Of a stretch of 64,000 nucleotides of DNA, positions 59,982 to 64,000 are shown one piece after another. Below the pieces are notes generated by a model. The model had not been told where the DNA came from, did not search any database, and worked only from the letters and a program-made list of their open reading frames with translations. Position numbers and translations under genes: made by a program. The DNA comes from Chitinophagaceae bacterium (GTDB lineage: Bacteria > Bacteroidota > Bacteroidia > Chitinophagales > Chitinophagaceae): contig JAGFIS010000025.1 in NCBI GenBank assembly GCA_024103425.1, positions 18,856 to 82,855 of the forward strand, read 5' to 3'. Every line of letters begins with the position of its first letter. The first letter of the stretch is position 1.

Positions 59982-62900
59982 CTATCCGGTAGTAATGGTT
60001 ATGGAAATACAGGTCCCTATGTTATGATTGCTTTGGATCCGAAAGTCCCAGCGGTGTTTTTCTGCCCGTTGCTGCATGTACCGGAGTCCATTGATGTCCT
60101 GATTTGTTTGTTTTGCAAACCCTTTTCCGTTGTCGATAATCTGCAACTGGCAGTATTTCCCATCCTTCCGGGTACTGATGACAACCTTGTCGGCTCCTGA
60201 ATGCTTTAGAATATTATGTACAGCCTCTTTGAAAATCAGGAACAGATCCCTGCGTTGTTCCATATTGAGTTGTACACCTTCCAGCCCGTTGATCTCTGCT
60301 TCCAAATCAATGTGGTGGGGTTCCAGAATCCGGGAAGCAAAAGTGAGCATTCTCGGCATAGCCGATTCCAATGAATCGTTTCTGGGATCGATGTTCCAGA
60401 TAATTTCCCTCATGGCCTGGGATATTTCCTCACTTTCCTCCTGAATCTTTTTCAGCAGTTTATCTTCATTTTCACTCAGATTGTTTTTCCTTACGATCTG
60501 GCTCATCATATTGATGTTGGTAAGTTTTGCCCCGATTTCATCATGGAGATCCATAGAAATAGCCGATCGCATTTTATTGATTTTTCTCAGATTGTAAAGA
60601 CGATATCTGTACCAGGCGTACAGGAGTCCTACGGCTGCGCCGAAGCATAAAAGATAGAACCATATGGTACTTGTGAAGGGAGATTGGATGGTAAACCGGA
60701 GGATTGTCTGTGCAGGCCCGAAGGGTTCACCTTTCCTCGCTCCGCGTATGTTCAATAGGTAATAGCCGGGGTTGAGGCTTGCAAAACGGATTTCTGATCG
60801 GTGCCCCAAATTATTCCAGTTGCCTTTGTTTAATCTGTACTGGTAAATATTGTCATTTCCGTTTGAAAGGTTGATGCCTGAAAATTTGATAAACAAATTG
60901 TTTTGCCGGGAACCCAGTAAAAGATTTTTGTTTTCAGGGATAGTTTGGTTCTGATCATTGACGAGAATGTCTGTCAGGTACAGGCGGAGTGGTGTGTCGT
61001 GAATTCTGGGAACCGGGGCTGAAAACCAGGTAAATACCCCGGGTGCACCGGAGAAAATCCGGTTGTGTTCCGGGTCGAAATAAATTGTACTGGAAAAATA
61101 GGTGGCCGGCAATCCGTCTGATTTGTTGTAATTGACGACTCTTCCCGATGCAGGTTCAAATGAAGTGATCCCCTGACTGGTATTCAACCATAACCGGCCG
61201 TTGCCATCACTGGTGATTCCCATTATGGATCCGGAATTCAATCCGGATTGCACATTGTAGATTTTTACACTTTGGTCACCGATGCTGTATCTTACCAGCC
61301 CAATGGATTGTACGCCATACCATATTTCGTTTCTGCTTTTATCCAGATAGAATCCGCCTGACTGAAAATGAATATTACCCTGAATTCCCGGAACAATGAC
61401 TTTCCGGAATTCTGATGTGGTGTGATCCCACCTGACCAGATTGCCTGTGACATCGCTGATAAACCATACATTCCCGTTGGCATCTTCTGCGGCACCCTTG
61501 GGATAACGATAGGGATATCCCCCGGGCTGGTTCGGGTAAATGCGGAATTGCGCATTTTTTTTGTCATAGACAGCCAGCCCGTTTCCTCTTCCCAGTCCCA
61601 TCCATATCCATCCGCGGGTATCTTCGTACATCGTAGTGATGGCCACAGAATCGAGGATGCCCGGATGCTTCTGAGGCAGGCGACCCGTGTGATGGTTTGC
61701 AGGGGTGCACCATATCAATCCCTGCTGAGTAGCTATCCATACTGTGTCATCGGAAACCATCCTGAAATCCCAGACCATATTTTCAGATCCGGGTTCTACC
61801 CCTGCGGAATATTGATTCAGATCGCCGGTTTTAAAATCATATTGAAAATATCCATCGCCAAATGTTCCGATCCACAGCTTGCCATTGATGGGGAAGAAGG
61901 AGCTGATTTCTGTAGCGGCAGTATTGTTTCGTTTGGGATCGGACAGGTTTTTTTGATAAAACAATTGTTTGGAGACAGCAACTTTAATAAGTCCGCGGGT
62001 ACTTGTTACCAGCCACAAATTATTTTCACTGTCCTGAAAAATATCCTTGATGGAATAGTTTTTCATTAGCCACACACTTTCCCTTTTTAATTCGGGTTTA
62101 TTCTCTTCCACTACGATTTTATATATGACAATACCGTTTTTATCGGTATTGAAAGCAATTTTGTTGTTCCATGTGTTGCATATCGTGGTCAAATGAAAGG
62201 AATCATTTTGTACAACGGGTAATTCATAAATTCTGTTTTCGGTGACATCTCTGACAACGAGTTTATTCTGATATAACCTCAACAGATATCGATTAGAAAC
62301 CAGGCCGGTGTTAAAGAAAGAACTTCCTTCCAGAAACCGGAATTCCGGGTTTCCTTTTGATGTTACAGGCTCGAGTTTATCCCCGCCAGAGGACCATTTG
62401 ACGATACCGTTATAGAGCCAGAAGAGGACGTCGCCGTTGGGTAATGGCATTAATTTGAATACGTTGTGTTTCCGGCTCGATTGCGGGTTTTTCTGGGTTC
62501 TGAATGTATTGAGGATGTGCAGATTTCTGTCAAGCCGGTAGATGAGGGTAGGGGTGCAGGCCCAGATGTTGTTTTGAAAATCGTCCGATATCAGAATAAC
62601 CTGATCATCGTATTCAGAATGCTGTCCGGAGGGCGACAAACGGATGGTTCGAAACGAAAAATTGCGAAGATCGAGAAGGGCTATCCCATGATCTGTGCTC
62701 ATAATCAGGTGATTGCTGTCTGTCTGTAAAATGTTGTAAACGCTGTTGTCGGGGAGGGAGCGGGCGGTATTATTGCTGAGAAATTGTACGATATCATTTC
62801 CATCATACCGGTTGACCCCGTAGGAAGTGGCAATCCAGAGAAATCCCCGGTTATCCTGAAAAATGTCCCTGATCAGATTGCTGCTGAGGCCGTTGCTGAC

Positions 62901-62996
62901 TGAAATGTTTTCGGTGTAATTGATCACCGTCTGGCCATAAGAAAAGGCAGATATGAAGAATGATAACAAGATCGAATATCTGAATTTGTGATTCAT
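59982..62996 (-). CDS. Beta-propeller/Y_Y_Y sensor histidine kinase (HisKA_3), 1004 aa
   Basis: A signal peptide (SILLSFFISAFSYGQ) precedes a large periplasmic sensor of two-component-propeller repeats (about 30-680; for example NRGFLWIATSYGVNRYDG, NNLWLVTSTRGL, GRLWLNTSQGI). A Y_Y_Y domain (about 690-780, YQYRLNKGNWNNLG) and one membrane helix (WFYLLCFGAAVGLLYAWY) follow. The cytoplasmic HisKA_3 has the phospho-His in MDLHDEIGAKL. The HATPase has EAVHNILKHSG, DNGKGF and GLRYMQQRA. It resembles the sensor half of hybrid systems in Bacteroidota, but the regulator is separate. The ligand is unknown. Confidence 0.93.
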   Translation of the reverse strand: MNHKFRYSILLSFFISAFSYGQTVINYTENISVSNGLSSNLIRDIFQDNRGFLWIATSYGVNRYDGNDIVQFLSNNTARSLPDNSVYNILQTDSNHLIMSTDHGIALLDLRNFSFRTIRLSPSGQHSEYDDQVILISDDFQNNIWACTPTLIYRLDRNLHILNTFRTQKNPQSSRKHNVFKLMPLPNGDVLFWLYNGIVKWSSGGDKLEPVTSKGNPEFRFLEGSSFFNTGLVSNRYLLRLYQNKLVVRDVTENRIYELPVVQNDSFHLTTICNTWNNKIAFNTDKNGIVIYKIVVEENKPELKRESVWLMKNYSIKDIFQDSENNLWLVTSTRGLIKVAVSKQLFYQKNLSDPKRNNTAATEISSFFPINGKLWIGTFGDGYFQYDFKTGDLNQYSAGVEPGSENMVWDFRMVSDDTVWIATQQGLIWCTPANHHTGRLPQKHPGILDSVAITTMYEDTRGWIWMGLGRGNGLAVYDKKNAQFRIYPNQPGGYPYRYPKGAAEDANGNVWFISDVTGNLVRWDHTTSEFRKVIVPGIQGNIHFQSGGFYLDKSRNEIWYGVQSIGLVRYSIGDQSVKIYNVQSGLNSGSIMGITSDGNGRLWLNTSQGITSFEPASGRVVNYNKSDGLPATYFSSTIYFDPEHNRIFSGAPGVFTWFSAPVPRIHDTPLRLYLTDILVNDQNQTIPENKNLLLGSRQNNLFIKFSGINLSNGNDNIYQYRLNKGNWNNLGHRSEIRFASLNPGYYLLNIRGARKGEPFGPAQTILRFTIQSPFTSTIWFYLLCFGAAVGLLYAWYRYRLYNLRKINKMRSAISMDLHDEIGAKLTNINMMSQIVRKNNLSENEDKLLKKIQEESEEISQAMREIIWNIDPRNDSLESAMPRMLTFASRILEPHHIDLEAEINGLEGVQLNMEQRRDLFLIFKEAVHNILKHSGADKVVISTRKDGKYCQLQIIDNGKGFAKQTNQDINGLRYMQQRAEKHRWDFRIQSNHNIGTCISITITTG

Positions 62997-63008
62997 TATT
63001 TCGAACAC

Positions 63009-63512
63009 TTACATACCGGAACGGATGATTGAAGTTAATAAATCCTGCTTATACAGTTTAAGGTTCCTTTTAATATCAATATATTTCAATAATAAGACTT
63101 CGATGACAATTGGAATGCCATGTTTCTCTGACTTATTCGGAACAATATTCCTAAGGATATAACTAATTGGAAATGAGTATTGTATAATCTAAAAAAATGG
63201 TAGAATAATATACATTACCCGCATAGTAAAAATAGTTCTTTGAAAAAGCTAATCATATTACCCAAATTTAGGGTCAATTTTTTACACTACGCTTTAGACG
63301 CTTAGGCAAAAAACTAACAACAAATGTTCACTTTTTTCAGCTTGGTATTTTAAGGCCGTAAAGGTTTGAGATCTGATGTATTTGTTGCTTTGCATTGAAA
63401 TTAATAATAAAATGAATAGGAGTATTGCACTAAACCAGATAATTAGTTTACCATCCTTGGTCAAGAACTGTCTTTAGCAAACGCAAACAGAATTGAAATA
63501 GCCGGGATATGT
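63009..63512. other. AT-rich non-coding gap
   Basis: About 500 bp upstream of the kinase gene hold no gene I can support. The sequence is AT-rich with no strong hairpin. The kinase promoter must lie here, but no TAnnTTTG on the minus strand stands out, and the shared motif seen at 57035 and 58922 is absent. Confidence 0.45.
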
Positions 63513-63866
63513 CTATAATGGAATCTCGTCGAGGTTTTTCCAACTTAACACGTTTGCGATGCTGCGTTTTTGCACCTCATCACCCCCATAAACCAGGTAA
63601 CTATCCTGCGGCAATGCACCGGAAAGAGGCTGAAAATATTTCAGGCTATCAAAGAAATGATTATTGATCGTACGTCCTGATTTGATTTCAATAGGTATTA
63701 ACCTGCCCCCAACCACGAGTAAGAGGTCTATTTCATAAGCTCCCGCAGCATTCCAAAAATAGTTTTCGGGTGTCAGGTGCCGATTGAGTTGGTTTTTAAG
63801 TATCTCGTTTATTATAAAATTTTCAAATAAAACGCCTTTGGCAAAATGGCGGTTTAGATCGCGGCG
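63513..63866 (-). pseudogene. 3' fragment of a DUF4143-type ATPase gene, broken at a composite repeat
   Basis: The minus frame encodes DLNRHFAKGVLFENFIINEIL, in part, then YFWNAAGAYEIDLLLVVGGRLIPIEIKSGRT and ends in NLDEIPL. This is the C-terminal nuclease-like part of DUF4143 AAA proteins (ExD...E-x-K pattern: EIDLLL...IEIKSG). The AAA domain and the 5' two thirds are missing. The frame meets the composite repeat at 63861, which appears to have interrupted or replaced the upstream part. Not likely functional. Confidence 0.75.
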
Positions 63867-64000
63867 CTTGACGAAGTTCCAAAAAATAAATGGGTGGATG
63901 AAAACTTGTTTTCAGACACGGAGAATTTATTTTTTGGGATCAAATTTCAGTCAAGCGTTTTGTAGGACGCAGTCCTGCAAAACTGAGGTGGGGGAAATTT
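63861..64000. repeat. Composite repeat, copy 3 (cut by the window end)
   Basis: The left 140 bp of the repeat are present: CGCTTGACGAAGTTCC, the AAATAAATGGGTGGATGAAA hairpin region and the GACGCAGTCCTGCAAAAC segment. It matches copies 1 and 2 closely, in the same orientation. The remainder lies beyond the window. Confidence 0.82.

Noticed and set aside
61422..62069. 215-codon plus-strand frame opposite the sensor kinase
   Set aside because: It is antisense to well-supported beta-propeller repeats of the kinase and shows no recognisable domain.

Overview
The window looks like a chromosomal segment of a Bacteroidota bacterium, probably near Chitinophagales/Sphingobacteriia, though I cannot place it more finely. 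The reasons are: type IX secretion (T9SS) C-terminal sorting domains, several families largely restricted to this phylum (DUF4292, DUF5687, DUF2851, DUF6600), a periplasmic beta-propeller/Y_Y_Y histidine kinase, almost no Shine-Dalgarno sequences, and repeated use of the Bacteroidota -7 promoter box TAnnTTTG (for example directly in front of tRNA-Leu).

Layout. 0.1-36.9 kb is mostly core genome. It starts with a minus-strand cluster (YcxB-like, FkbM methyltransferase, dUTPase, DUF4292 lipoprotein, EnvC-like murein hydrolase activator, gamma carbonic anhydrase, two small proteins). Next come a thioredoxin-like protein, RarA, aspartylglucosaminidase-CutC, an alginate-export-type porin, DUF456, DUF808, a DUF6600 lipoprotein, tRNA-Leu(GAG), PriA, PlsC, TopA, a DUF2520 protein and Mqo. 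A KdsC-UbiA-Maf-DUF2851-PspC run is followed by DciA-like/RecF, an ABC exporter (DUF5687 permease), ClpB, a glutamate-receptor-like channel and a DUF885 hydrolase. 36.9-38.8 kb carries a YefM-YoeB toxin-antitoxin pair, hairpin-rich non-coding DNA and tRNA-Gly(CCC).

38.8-45.4 kb is the most unusual metabolic locus. An FNR-like regulator precedes a tiny membrane protein, a CuA subunit II fused to cytochrome c, a heme-copper subunit I, an SCO copper chaperone and a 665-residue fusion of cytochrome b, 2x[4Fe-4S] ferredoxin and an MvhD-like domain. Subunit I keeps the three CuB histidines and the high-spin heme histidine. It has Gln where oxidases have the cross-linked Tyr, and Lys where the second low-spin heme His should be. 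This points to a nitric-oxide-reductase-like or otherwise divergent heme-copper enzyme fed by a Rieske-free quinol/Fe-S module.

45.4-50.0 kb is an accessory, AT-rich region. Single minus-strand genes (membrane lipoprotein, SGNH-like T9SS protein, VOC lipoprotein) are separated by copies of a composite hairpin-rich repeat of about 340 bp. A further copy at 63.86 kb sits at the broken 5' end of a DUF4143 ATPase gene.

50.0-63.0 kb is a secreted/surface cluster: repeat-rich S74-chaperone (tail-fibre-like) proteins, a pappalysin-type M43 metalloprotease, a T9SS protein, small lipoproteins, and a LuxR-type response regulator with a beta-propeller sensor kinase. Three promoters here, including that of the response regulator, share an identical architecture (an 11-bp box, N9, TTG, N19-20, a -7-like box), suggesting one regulon controlled by this two-component system.
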